A DNA stretch of 64,000 nucleotides from CAVVEQ01 sp963747315. GTDB lineage: Bacteria; Chloroflexota; Anaerolineae; Anaerolineales; Anaerolineaceae. Shown one piece after another: positions 17,805 to 25,262 of the stretch; the stretch's first letter is position 1, and each line of letters starts with the position of its first letter. The translations under genes and the position numbers were made by a program. Below the pieces are notes generated by a model that did no database searches, was not told the DNA's origin, and was given only the letters and a program-made list of their open reading frames with translations. The stretch is taken from assembly GCA_963747315.1 (NCBI GenBank), contig CAVVEQ010000013.1:310001-374000 (forward strand). Reading direction: 5' to 3'.

Positions 17805-18422
17805 ATGAGAGTGAGTAAGAATTTGTTTCTATTTCGATCTTTATTGGTTAGTTCATGGTTTTGGCTGCTTGCGCTCCTGTACCCACCCCAGAACCGACCC
17901 AACCACCGTTGCCGACAGATGACCGAGGTGGTTCCTAACGGCAACGAACACACCATTGCCGACTGCAACCGAAACGATTGCACCTACTGTGACAGTCACG
18001 CTGGTGCCAACGCCCGATCTTTCCGGGATCGAAGTGCTTGGTGCCGGACCGGAGCAATGGATTTTATCTGGTAAATTTTTACAAACCGGGAATTGATAGA
18101 TCATACCTGGTGCAAACAGACAATGGTATCCCCTTCAAATGCGATCTTTACGAGCGCATACCCGGATCGGCTGATTTGCTATGGACCAATGCTGTGCTGG
18201 GGATCAAGAGGTCATTTTTGATTTTATTGATCTGGATAGCGGCGCAAAAGGTTTATTCACTGGATTATGTGCTTCCTGACCGGGATTGGGGATTCGGAGA
18301 AAAACAACTTTACGCTTGCATTCACCCAGATGCTTGTCCTCAGCGTGGCCAGGGAATGCACTGCGAATCCGAGAACCGACGAGATTCAACAGGGAAAATC
18401 TGTGTTATTGGGACTTGTATAG
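17805..18422 (+). pseudogene. Disrupted lipoprotein gene with about five frame changes
   Basis: No single frame is open, but switching frames yields a continuous protein-like sequence: MRVSKNLFLFRSLLV, then FMVLAACAPVPTPEPTQPPLP (lipobox LAAC), then LTATNTPLPTATETIAPTVT..GIEVLGAGPE, then NGFYLVNFYKPGIDRSYLVQ...DLLWTNAVL, then GDQEVIFDFIDLDSGAKGLF, then LTGIGDSEKNNFTLAFTQML..LLGLV and a stop at 18422. Joins fall near 17850, 17934, 18050, 18199 and 18280, several of them in G or C runs. This would be a roughly 205-aa Pro/Thr-linker lipoprotein of unknown function. The density of breaks exceeds other genes here, so it may be truly decaying, or the region may be poorly sequenced. It fills the 777-nt gap between ahcY and the next gene. 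Confidence 0.65.
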
Positions 18423-18519
18423 ACCTCTGCGGTTTTTGCGTGACAATTGATACATGTGATAACCAATAGAAGACGAACCGACTTAATCAATATTATTCCG
18501 AGATTGAATGATAGAATTG

Positions 18520-18552
18520 AAAAGAGCTTGGTGAATTTGCCAGACTCTTTTT
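18520..18552. terminator. Terminator-like hairpin between convergent genes
   Basis: AAAAGAG..TGG and CCA..CTCTTTT pair with a 2-nt internal mismatch and end in TTT. It separates the broken plus-strand lipoprotein gene from the minus-strand Ig-like lipoprotein gene, and is A/T-flanked on both sides. Confidence 0.5.
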
Positions 18553-18565
18553 ATTTCAACAAGAA

Positions 18566-19118
18566 TTATTCAACCCTGATCTGTATGTAAATCACATCCC
18601 CAAATGGCTGACCATCTGGTCCGTAGGCTTGCCAGGCACTCCTGTAATCCCCCGGGACCGTCGGGGCGAGGAGATTAATTTGGATTGTGGTTTTGCTGCC
18701 AGCCAGGGTTGGGATCAGCGGTTGCTCCGGGTTTGCACCGAGGCTGCCTCCGGCTACCAATCGGAGCGTGTAGCCGGATACCCAGTTGCAGGTGCCCCCA
18801 TTCTCCACCTCCCACTTTTTTTCCATGGCTTCCCCGATCGTTGCCACGGTTCCATCAGGGATGGTGATGTCGGAGACGAATTTCAGGTTATTGGCACAAT
18901 CCTGTGTCTGAGCGTTCCCAGAAGATTGCGAAGCAATCTCCGGTGTTGGGGTAGCCGGATTTAATTCCGGTGGAATGAACATAGGTGTAAGGTCAGATCC
19001 GGGAGCGGACCGGGAAGGTCGCGTGTAGATGCATCCCGCTAGGATTAATCGTAATCAAACCAATCGCAAACAACCTGGAAAGGACTGAGACAGCCTTTCT
19101 TGAATGGATCCGGTTCAT
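18566..19118 (-). CDS. Lipoprotein with NBR1-type Ig-like domain, overlapping recA (one frameshift)
   Basis: The open frame alone gives 138 aa from 18982. Upstream, the ATG at 19118 overlaps the recA stop (ATGA). It reads MNRIHSRKAVSVLSRLFAIGLITI in one frame, then the next frame continues LILAGCIYTRPSRSAPGSD into the 138-aa part. Removing one base near 19044-19052 (AA or TT) joins them, giving about 183 aa with a basic n-region, hydrophobic core and lipobox LAGC. The C-terminal ~100 residues show the Ig-like pattern WEVENGGTCNWVSGYTLRLV...PGDYRSAWQAYGPDGQPFGD. It is probably exported and lipid-anchored, with unknown function. It is the second gene of a recA operon. Confidence 0.72.
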
Positions 19119-20212
19119 TCCTCTCCGAAGCTCTCCGACTCCCCGCTGCCCGCAAGTGTCATGGGCAGGTCACCACCGACTGCCTGCTGCCGAATTGCAG
19201 CCTCGATCTCCGCAGATAGATTAGTATTTTGACGCAGGTATTCCTTGGCATTTTCCCGTCCCTGGCCGAGCCGCAGATCCCCATAGGAGAAGAACGCTCC
19301 ACGTTTGGTGATGATCTCCATCTGGGTTCCCAGGTCGATGATATCTCCGGATTTGGAAATACCTTCGTTGTACATAATGTCGAATTCGGCTGTGCGGAAG
19401 GGCGCGGCGACTTTATTCTTCACCACCCGCACACGGACCCGCGAACCGGTCACTTCAGCCCCCACCTTGATCGATTGGATCCGACGGACATCCAATCTGA
19501 CGGACGCATAGAACTTCAGAGCCAGACCACCGGGGGTGGTTTCGGGGTTGCCAAACATAACCCCGATCTTCTGACGCAGCTGATTGGTGAAAACAACTGC
19601 AGTCTTTGTCTGGTTTATCGCACCGGAGAGCTTTCTTAGCGCCTGCGACATCAACCTGGCCTGCATACCCATGGTGGCATCACCCATATCACCTTCGATC
19701 TCGGAACGCGGCACCAAGGCAGCAACAGAATCCACAACCACCAAGTCCACAGCTCCAGAACGGACAAGTGTTTCCACGATCTCCAGCGCCTGCTCGCCGG
19801 TATCCGGCTGTGAGACAAGAAGGTTATCGATATCCACCCCCAGCCGCACTGCATAGGCAGGATCCAAGGCGTGTTCCATATCGACATACGCGGTAGTTCC
19901 GCCCATTTTTTGAGCTTCAGCGGTGATATGAAGGCATAGGGTGGTCTTACCAGAGGACTCCGGGCCGAAGATCTCTGTGACCCTTGCGCGGGGGATTCCA
20001 CCTACTCCCAGAGCCAGGTCAAGGGAGAGAGAACCTGTGGGAATGGCTTCCACAGCCAAATGCGTGGCTTCACCCATCCGCATAATGGATCCTTCCCCAT
20101 AGCGCTTGACGATATCCGAAAGTGCCTTATCAAGCACTGCCTTGCGGGCTTCATTCATCGAAGAGGATTGGGGGGAGGGGAATTCTTCATCGGAATTTGT
20201 TTTTCGGGCCAT
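19115..20212 (-). CDS. recA: RecA recombinase
   Basis: This protein forms ATP-driven filaments on ssDNA, drives strand exchange and activates LexA cleavage in bacteria that have it. It carries Walker A GPESSGKTT, the MAW-like DNA-binding loops (region PRSEIEGDMGD and the FTNQLRQKIGVMFGNPETTPGG block), and a short acidic C-terminus. Two ATGs are adjacent. The second (20212) is 6 nt after GAGGAG and the first (20215) only 3 nt, so 365 aa is preferred. The N-terminal ~20 residues are longer than in E. coli. The stop overlaps the start of a lipoprotein gene. A palindrome overlaps its -10 box. Confidence 0.97.
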   Translation of the reverse strand: MARKTNSDEEFPSPQSSSMNEARKAVLDKALSDIVKRYGEGSIMRMGEATHLAVEAIPTGSLSLDLALGVGGIPRARVTEIFGPESSGKTTLCLHITAEAQKMGGTTAYVDMEHALDPAYAVRLGVDIDNLLVSQPDTGEQALEIVETLVRSGAVDLVVVDSVAALVPRSEIEGDMGDATMGMQARLMSQALRKLSGAINQTKTAVVFTNQLRQKIGVMFGNPETTPGGLALKFYASVRLDVRRIQSIKVGAEVTGSRVRVRVVKNKVAAPFRTAEFDIMYNEGISKSGDIIDLGTQMEIITKRGAFFSYGDLRLGQGRENAKEYLRQNTNLSAEIEAAIRQQAVGGDLPMTLAGSGESESFGEE

Positions 20213-20279
20213 CATTCACTCCTCAAAAATGATCTATGAAAATTATATACTGATTCTTCAACCGCCGGTAATTAAATCC

Positions 20280-20299
20280 ATTATAGTACATTTGTGCTA
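20280..20299 (-). promoter_or_regulatory. recA -10 box overlapped by a LexA-like palindrome
   Basis: On the minus strand TATAAT (20285-20280) is preceded and partly overlapped by a 16-nt imperfect palindrome, TAGCACAAATGTACTA (20299-20284). The pattern is TAGyACA-n2-TGTrCTA. It resembles the GTAC-n4-GT half-site layout of cyanobacterial-type SOS boxes more than the E. coli or Bacillus boxes. Its position is right for an SOS operator. No -35 of note is seen. Confidence 0.5.
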
Positions 20300-20332
20300 A
20301 TATTTGTTCGATTTATATCTTGCAATTATTAA

Positions 20333-20360
20333 TTGACAAAAGTGATTTTGGTGGTAAACT
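20333..20360 (+). promoter_or_regulatory. Promoter of glnA
   Basis: TTGACA (20333-20338), a 16-nt spacer and TAAACT (20355-20360). The same -35 and -10 pair occurs before mtnA with a 17-nt spacer. The leader is about 30 nt long and ends in the SD GGGAG. Confidence 0.7.
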
Positions 20361-20397
20361 CGGCAGAATTTAACCGATTTAGGAAATGGGAGTACTA

Positions 20398-21735
20398 ATG
20401 GATATTAAAGAAGTTCTCGAAATGGTAAAAGCGGACGATGTCAAATTCGTCTCCTATCAATTCAGCGATGTGACAGGGGCAGTGAAATCCGTGGATGCCC
20501 CAGTTTCAATGCTGAAAGGAGCGCTCGAAAATGGAGTATGGTTCGATGGATCGTCGGTGGAGGGCTTCGCCCGAATCCAGGAAAGCGATATGCTTCTCAA
20601 GATCGATCCATCCACATATGCAGTGCTTCCCTGGTCTGCCCCTGAAATGCGCCGCGCTAGGTTTTTTTGCGATATCTACATGCCCGATGGCAGCCCTTTT
20701 GCAGGAGATCCGCGTGGTGTTCTTCAAAAACAACTGAAAAAGATCGAGGAACGCGGCTGGACCTTCAATGTGGGTCCTGAACCGGAATTCTTTCTCTTCA
20801 AGCGGAATGGCGAAGCAAGCGTTCATCCCGTGCCTCATGATGTTGGCGGTTATTTTGATTTTTCAGCTCACGACGAAGCAGCGCGGGTCCGTACCGAGCT
20901 GATGGATGCACTGAACCGGATGGGGTTGGAAGTGGAAGTGGGTCACCATGAAGTTGCCCTAGGACAGCACGAGATCGATTTCCGGTTTGCCGACGCCCTT
21001 AAAACCGCTGACAATGTTTTGACGTTGAAATATACGATCAAAGCCATCGCTGCCCAGCATGACCTGATCGCTTCCTTCATGCCAAAACCGATCTTCGGGA
21101 TCAACGGATCCGGGATGCATTGCCACCAATCACTTTTTGATAAACAAGGATCACCGATCTTCTTCGACAAGGATGACGAGTACAACCTTTCGGCCATTGC
21201 CCACGGTTTTATCGCCGGTCAGTTGGAGCATGCCCGCGGCATGTCGGCTGTCCTGGCGCCATCTGTAAATTCCTACAAGCGGCTTGTGCCGGGTTACGAA
21301 GCTCCGGTCTATATTGGTTGGGCACAGATAAACCGTTCCGCTCTGATCCGCATCCCCCGTTACACTCCGGGAATGGAAAAAGCTACGAGAGCAGAATTGC
21401 GCTGCCCGGATCCATCCTGCAGTCCATACTTAGCGTTTTCAGTGATGCTTGCAGCAGCGCTGGATGGGATCGACAGGAAGTTGACCCCACCCAAGCCGTT
21501 GAACAACGTCAATGTTTACGAACTGGATAAGGAAGAACGCATGAAAATGGGCGTTCAGGAATTACCCGGATCCCTGGAAGAAGCTCTGAATGAATTGGAT
21601 CGCGACGAGGTGGTAAAGAATGCTCTTGGACCGATCGTCTATGAGGCATTCCAGCGTGCGAAACAAGAAGAGTGGGACCAATACCGCATAGGAGTTACTG
21701 ACTGGGAAGTCAAACGGTACTTGGAGACTGTTTAA
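20398..21735 (+). CDS. glnA: Glutamine synthetase, type I
   Basis: This enzyme makes glutamine from glutamate, ammonia and ATP (cytosolic dodecamer). It is 445 aa, the shorter Bacillus/archaeal-like GSI length. Motifs include WFDGSSVEGFARIQESDM near the N-terminus, the metal-site block GPEPEFFLF, and EVGHHEVALGQHEIDFRF. The ATP motif follows as KPIFGINGSGMHCHQSLF, then RIPRY and ELRCPDPSCSPYLAFSVMLAA. The adenylylation-site region (NLY in GSI-beta) is not evident, as expected for the GSI-alpha type. An in-frame ATG at 20386 exists, but GGGAG at 20388-20392 fits the ATG at 20398. An amino acid ABC transporter operon lies downstream. Confidence 0.96.
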   Translation: MDIKEVLEMVKADDVKFVSYQFSDVTGAVKSVDAPVSMLKGALENGVWFDGSSVEGFARIQESDMLLKIDPSTYAVLPWSAPEMRRARFFCDIYMPDGSPFAGDPRGVLQKQLKKIEERGWTFNVGPEPEFFLFKRNGEASVHPVPHDVGGYFDFSAHDEAARVRTELMDALNRMGLEVEVGHHEVALGQHEIDFRFADALKTADNVLTLKYTIKAIAAQHDLIASFMPKPIFGINGSGMHCHQSLFDKQGSPIFFDKDDEYNLSAIAHGFIAGQLEHARGMSAVLAPSVNSYKRLVPGYEAPVYIGWAQINRSALIRIPRYTPGMEKATRAELRCPDPSCSPYLAFSVMLAAALDGIDRKLTPPKPLNNVNVYELDKEERMKMGVQELPGSLEEALNELDRDEVVKNALGPIVYEAFQRAKQEEWDQYRIGVTDWEVKRYLETV

Positions 21736-21746
21736 TTCAAAAAAGT

Positions 21747-21786
21747 GGGTTTTACCTCAATTTATCCTCAATTTCAGGCAAAACCC
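21747..21786 (+). terminator. Inverted repeat downstream of glnA
   Basis: GGGTTTT and AAAACCC, extended inward by CCT/AGG after one mismatch, enclose an 18-nt loop. There is no T-run after it, so it may be a weak terminator or an mRNA 3' end stabiliser. It directly abuts the next promoter. Confidence 0.35.
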
Positions 21787-21814
21787 TTGACACAACCATT
21801 TTTTAGGGTATAAA
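21787..21814 (+). promoter_or_regulatory. Strong promoter in front of a noncoding stretch
   Basis: TTGACA (21787-21792), a 16-nt spacer and TATAAA (21809-21814), followed by T. Transcription would start near 21821, more than 320 nt before the next credible start codon and about 230 nt before a strong terminator. Confidence 0.65.
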
Positions 21815-21820
21815 TCCGCC

Positions 21821-22085
21821 CAATATTCATACGGAATTCTATGCAAAAGATAGATTCGATAATCGCCCTCTTCCTAAATCGAAAACCGGCATTTACCTGT
21901 CAGGGTGATATCGACTCGCTTCCGAACATTTCCCCTAAGCAGAACCATAAGCATCCGCATCCTCACCGGGATCCCCTGGCGGGTTGGTTCTGTATAACTT
22001 CAAAAGATCTAGGCAAAGCCAGATAAAATTTTAGAAGTAACAGATAGGAACGAAACCAATCAACCAGTGGTTGATTGGTTTTTTT
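21821..22085 (+). ncRNA. Candidate leader or small RNA between glnA and the ABC operon
   Basis: The 413-nt gap has a near-consensus promoter at its start and a textbook terminator at 22053-22085, so it defines a roughly 265-nt transcript. Inside, CAGAACCA (21940-21947) pairs with TGGTTCTG (21985-21992) over 8 bp, and CCGC/GCGG can pair inside it. The only ORF (61 codons from 21841) lacks an SD and has unlike composition. After the terminator a 7-bp hairpin (CTTTGAG/CTCAAAG) precedes the ABC operon SD. It could be an attenuated leader of the amino acid transporter or a free-standing sRNA. I do not recognise 6S, tmRNA, SRP, T-box or a known riboswitch core. Confidence 0.45.
22053..22085 (+). 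terminator. Strong Rho-independent terminator upstream of the ABC operon
   Basis: AAACCAATCAACCA pairs perfectly with TGGTTGATTGGTTT, closing on a very small loop, and runs into a tract of T. It sits 63 nt before the solute-binding protein start, so it either ends a small RNA or works as an attenuator. Confidence 0.88.
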
Positions 22086-22148
22086 ATTTTTTTGATTGAG
22101 CCTTTGAGAAAACCTCAAAGTTCAAAATCTTAGTTAGGAGTGAGAAGA

Positions 22149-23069
22149 ATGAAGAAGGTAATTGTGATTTCAATTTTATTGGTGGTTGTGTTCGTGCTGA
22201 GCGCTTGCGCGCCGGCGGCCAGCAGCGGGAGTAACGTCGCACCTGATGCTGCCCCGGTTGCCGCAGCCACGCCTGTCTCCCAAATCCCAGCAGGCGACCT
22301 GGTCAGGGAAAATTACCTGACGGTTTGCTCGGATATTCCCTATCCCCCGCAGGAATTCTATGATGAAAACGGGGAACCGCAGGGAGTGGATATTGATATT
22401 GCCAATGAGATCGGCAACCGTCTTGGATTGAAGGTTCAATATGTGAATACAGTATTCGATACGATCATCGCGGCTGTCACAAGCGGAAAATGCGACATCA
22501 TCGTTTCAGCGATGAACATCACCAAGGACCGCAACAAACAGATCAGCATGATCCCTTATTTTAAAGCCGGTCAATCCCTTGTAGTTGCTAAAGGCAACCC
22601 GGAAAAGATCAGCAGCGTGATGGACTTGTGCGGAAAATCGGTGGCAGCGGAAAGCGGTACAACAGAAGTCGATTTCATTCAGGGTAGCGGGGATTATGAA
22701 GGCAACGGCCTTGTGCAGAAATGCGCAGCTGAAGGAAAAGGTGAAGTTAATCTTGTGATCACCCAGAAAGATTCCGATGCCCTGCAGCAGCTTCAGACTG
22801 GAAAAGTGGCAGCCTACTCTACAGATTCCCCAGTGGCTGCCTACTATACAGTTGAGCACCCGGACCTGTTTGAAATTGCCGGGGAAGTGTTTGAAACGGT
22901 GAATGAAGGTATTGGTGTTCCCTGCCAGGGAGAGGATTGCACCGATGCGCCGCTCACCGCGATTGGAGAAGCGGTAAGAACCGCTCTGATCAGCATGGTC
23001 GAAGATGGAACATTCCAAGGCATCCTCGATAAATGGAACCTGGGCTCAAGCGGGGTCAGTCCACAATAG
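22149..23069 (+). CDS. Polar amino acid ABC transporter, solute-binding lipoprotein
   Basis: This 306-aa family-3 solute-binding protein has a signal peptide MKKVIVISILLVVVFVLSAC with lipobox Cys20. The mature domain begins LTVCSDIPYPPQEFYDENGEPQGVDIDIANEIGNRLG, the classic start of the polar amino acid binding fold. MNITKDRNKQISMIPYFKAGQSLVV and CGKSVAAESGTTEVDF follow. Two extra Cys pairs lie in VMDLCGK and CQGEDC. A GTG at 22140 is in frame, but TAGGAGTG fits the ATG at 22149. The ligand could be glutamine, another polar amino acid or an opine-like compound. It is the first gene of an SBP-permease-ATPase operon next to glnA. Confidence 0.92.
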   Translation: MKKVIVISILLVVVFVLSACAPAASSGSNVAPDAAPVAAATPVSQIPAGDLVRENYLTVCSDIPYPPQEFYDENGEPQGVDIDIANEIGNRLGLKVQYVNTVFDTIIAAVTSGKCDIIVSAMNITKDRNKQISMIPYFKAGQSLVVAKGNPEKISSVMDLCGKSVAAESGTTEVDFIQGSGDYEGNGLVQKCAAEGKGEVNLVITQKDSDALQQLQTGKVAAYSTDSPVAAYYTVEHPDLFEIAGEVFETVNEGIGVPCQGEDCTDAPLTAIGEAVRTALISMVEDGTFQGILDKWNLGSSGVSPQ

Positions 23070-23079
23070 GTGATCGTAT

Positions 23080-23099
23080 CCCCGGGCGAATACCCGGGG
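23080..23099 (+). repeat. Intercistronic GC-rich hairpin 1
   Basis: CCCCGGG and CCCGGGG enclose CGAATA in a perfect 7-bp stem just after the binding-protein stop. There is no T-run. Hairpins at this place often protect the binding-protein mRNA so that it is made in excess over the membrane parts. Confidence 0.6.
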
Positions 23100-23114
23100 T
23101 TAAGAATGATACTT

Positions 23115-23148
23115 GGCGGGTCGGAGGATGTGATTTCTGCGACCCGCC
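23115..23148 (+). repeat. Intercistronic GC-rich hairpin 2
   Basis: GGCGGGTC and GACCCGCC form a perfect 8-bp stem around an 18-nt loop, ending 2 nt before the AGGAG SD of the permease gene. It could dampen permease translation or block 3' exonucleases. Confidence 0.6.
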
Positions 23149-23162
23149 CCAGGAGATCGTAA

Positions 23163-23969
23163 ATGTACAATTTTGACTGGCAGACTTTCTGGAATTACCT
23201 TTGGCCGGTAACCGCACTTCAGAATCCCCTGTTACGGAATGGCTTGATCGTAACAATCTGCGTGAGCGTTCTGGCCCAGGCCGCAGGAGTGATCCTGGGT
23301 TTATTCGCAGCGTTGGGGAGGATGTCCAGGTTTCGCTTCCTCCGGATGGCTACGGGAGCCTACATCCTCTATTTTCGCGGTACTCCTTTGCTGGTGCAGA
23401 TGATGCTGCTTTATTTCGGATTGGGTGTGATGAACATTTACGATTTCCCGGATATCCAGATGGGATTCTTCACAATTTCAGGTGCAATCCAGGCAGGCTT
23501 TCTGGCGCTGGCGGTAAATGAAGGTGCCTATATGGCCGAGATCGTCCGGGCAGGGATCGAATCGATCGACCCGGGTCAAAGCGAGGCAGCCAAATCTCTG
23601 GGCATGACCCCCGGCCAGGCCATGCAGCGGATAATCCTCCCGCAGGCCATCAAGGTGATCATTCCACCAACCGGCAACGAGTTCAATAATATGATGAAGA
23701 CCACCTCGATCATGGTCGTAATCTCTGCTGGCGAGTTATTCTTTGCTTTTACACAGATCAACGCGAGGATTTTCAAGCCTTTCGAATTATTTATCGCTGC
23801 GTCTTTCTATTACCTGGCGCTTACATCAATTTGGGATGTTGTCCAGAAACGGATCGAAAGATCGACAGAGTGGGGTTACGGGAGCAACAAGGCAAATACA
23901 ACACAGGATGGCGAAGTAAAAATAATCAACCCCCCCAAAACCTTTGACCGTCTTGTGAGGGGGCACTAA
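23163..23969 (+). CDS. Polar amino acid ABC transporter, permease
   Basis: This 268-aa inner-membrane permease of the HisM/GlnP type has about five hydrophobic helices. The ATPase-contact EAA loop reads EAAKSLGMTPGQAMQRIILPQAIKVIIPPTGNEF. The signature AVNEGAYMAEIVRAGIESIDPGQSEAAKSLG is characteristic of amino acid uptake permeases. The start ATG has a CAGGAGATC SD. The last base of the stop overlaps the ATPase start. A single permease gene implies a homodimeric channel. Confidence 0.93.
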   Translation: MYNFDWQTFWNYLWPVTALQNPLLRNGLIVTICVSVLAQAAGVILGLFAALGRMSRFRFLRMATGAYILYFRGTPLLVQMMLLYFGLGVMNIYDFPDIQMGFFTISGAIQAGFLALAVNEGAYMAEIVRAGIESIDPGQSEAAKSLGMTPGQAMQRIILPQAIKVIIPPTGNEFNNMMKTTSIMVVISAGELFFAFTQINARIFKPFELFIAASFYYLALTSIWDVVQKRIERSTEWGYGSNKANTTQDGEVKIINPPKTFDRLVRGH

Positions 23970-24766
23970 TGCCTTCCAGGAATTCGACTAATCTGATCCC
24001 TTCCGCCCACGTTATTGTCAAGTTTGAGCGGGTGAATAAATTCTTTGGAGACTTGCATGTGCTCAAAGATATTGACCTGGAGATCCTGAAAAACCAGGTA
24101 CTCGTGATCATTGGCCCCAGCGGTTCCGGCAAGAGCACCTTGCTGCGCTCGATTAACCACCTCGAAAAAGTGGATAGCGGCCACCTTTTCGTGAATGGAA
24201 GAATGGTAGGCTATATTGAAAAAGATGGAAAGTTGCTGGAAGAATCGGAGAAAAATATCGCCCGGCAGCGAATGGAGATCGGGATGGTTTTCCAACGGTT
24301 TAATCTATTCCCGCACCTGACCGCGCTGCAAAACATCATGGAAGCTCCCATCCAGGTGAAAAAGACAAATCGTAAACAGGCGGAGGAAGAAGCCATGCAG
24401 CTGCTCGTGCGCATCGGCCTGACCGAAAAACGGGATAGCTACCCCAACCAGCTTTCAGGCGGTCAGCAGCAGCGAATCGCCATAGCCCGTGCGCTGGCGA
24501 TGAAACCCAGCTTGATGCTCTTTGATGAACCCACCAGCGCGCTCGATCCGGAGATGATCGGTGAAGTACTGGATGTGATGAAAAGCCTGGCGCATGAGAT
24601 GACGATGATCGTGGTTTCACATGAGATGGGATTTGCCCGCGCAGCTGCAGACAGGATCATATTCATGGATGAAGGAAATATCATCGAGGACACAACCCCT
24701 GAAAAACTCTTTGCAAATCCAAAAGAGGAAAGAACCCGGTTATTTCTCAGCAAAATCCTTCATTAA
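23969..24766 (+). CDS. Polar amino acid ABC transporter, ATP-binding protein
   Basis: This 265-aa cytoplasmic ATPase of the GlnQ/HisP group has Walker A GPSGSGKST, a Q-loop (FQRFNLFPHLTALQNI), the signature LSGGQQQRIAIARA, Walker B LMLFDEPTSALDPE and H-loop VVSHE. A 17-aa N-terminal extension precedes the usual VKFERVNKFFG. The segment GRMVGYIEKDGKLLEESEKNI is a longer loop after the first strands, as in several GlnQ-like proteins. TAATG overlap with the permease gene indicates coupling. The gene converges with the minus-strand gene after a 38-nt gap that holds no clear terminator. Confidence 0.94.
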   Translation: MPSRNSTNLIPSAHVIVKFERVNKFFGDLHVLKDIDLEILKNQVLVIIGPSGSGKSTLLRSINHLEKVDSGHLFVNGRMVGYIEKDGKLLEESEKNIARQRMEIGMVFQRFNLFPHLTALQNIMEAPIQVKKTNRKQAEEEAMQLLVRIGLTEKRDSYPNQLSGGQQQRIAIARALAMKPSLMLFDEPTSALDPEMIGEVLDVMKSLAHEMTMIVVSHEMGFARAAADRIIFMDEGNIIEDTTPEKLFANPKEERTRLFLSKILH

Positions 24767-24804
24767 TGTAATGTCGAGAAACCAAACCTTACCTCACGGT
24801 AATT

Positions 24805-25254
24805 TCAACCTGGTAAACGGCAGATCACCATCACACGACCAGCAGAAGCTTTTAAGAGGGAATCCTTCTCGAAGGTACCGTCCGCGTTGCGAATCACATG
24901 AAGATATTTTGCAGCAGCAGGCAACCCGGTGAAATACTTTTCAAGATAGGGAAGAAACTCTTCTGCCGACTCCATCAATTGCGCTATGCAGTGATGTTCG
25001 TGTTCTTTTAATAAAATGATGACCGTTTTATTCTCCCGCAGGTTGAGCCACCAGGTCTTTTCCTGATCGCTTGTAATGATGATTTCATTGCCAGCCTGAA
25101 CATAATTGACAGGGGTGGAGATCGTTTTACCTGATTTTCTGCCGATGACTGAGATCAAGAGGACCGATCCGCTCATCATTCCATGAAAACGGGAGCGTAA
25201 AACCGCTTCGGTGAAACCATTGTAAAGCTTCATAAACCCATTTTTTGTTGCCAT
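24805..25254 (-). CDS. DUF385 / deazaflavin (F420)-dependent nitroreductase-like protein
   Basis: This 149-aa split-barrel protein shows the family pattern VLLISVIGRKSGKTISTPVNYVQAGNEIIITSDQ...WWLNLRENKTVIILL. That block normally binds the cofactor in F420- or FMN-dependent reductases of this type. The in-frame ORF extends into the preceding gene, but the ATG at 25254 has an AGGATTGAG SD that overlaps the uppP stop. It is the last gene of the tgt-uppP operon. The substrate is unknown. Anaerolineae with F420 proteins are known, but cofactor choice cannot be read from the sequence. Confidence 0.75.
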   Translation of the reverse strand: MATKNGFMKLYNGFTEAVLRSRFHGMMSGSVLLISVIGRKSGKTISTPVNYVQAGNEIIITSDQEKTWWLNLRENKTVIILLKEHEHHCIAQLMESAEEFLPYLEKYFTGLPAAAKYLHVIRNADGTFEKDSLLKASAGRVMVICRLPG

Positions 25255-25262
25255 TCTCAATC

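Noticed and set aside
21841..22026. 61-aa ORF in the glnA-ABC gap
   Set aside because: It has no SD and low-quality composition (His/Pro-rich), and it sits in a likely noncoding transcript.
21821..22085. 6S RNA, tmRNA, SRP RNA or T-box
   Set aside because: The defining cores (long bulged hairpin, tag-peptide region, GNRA/asymmetric loop, T-box sequence) are not visible by eye.
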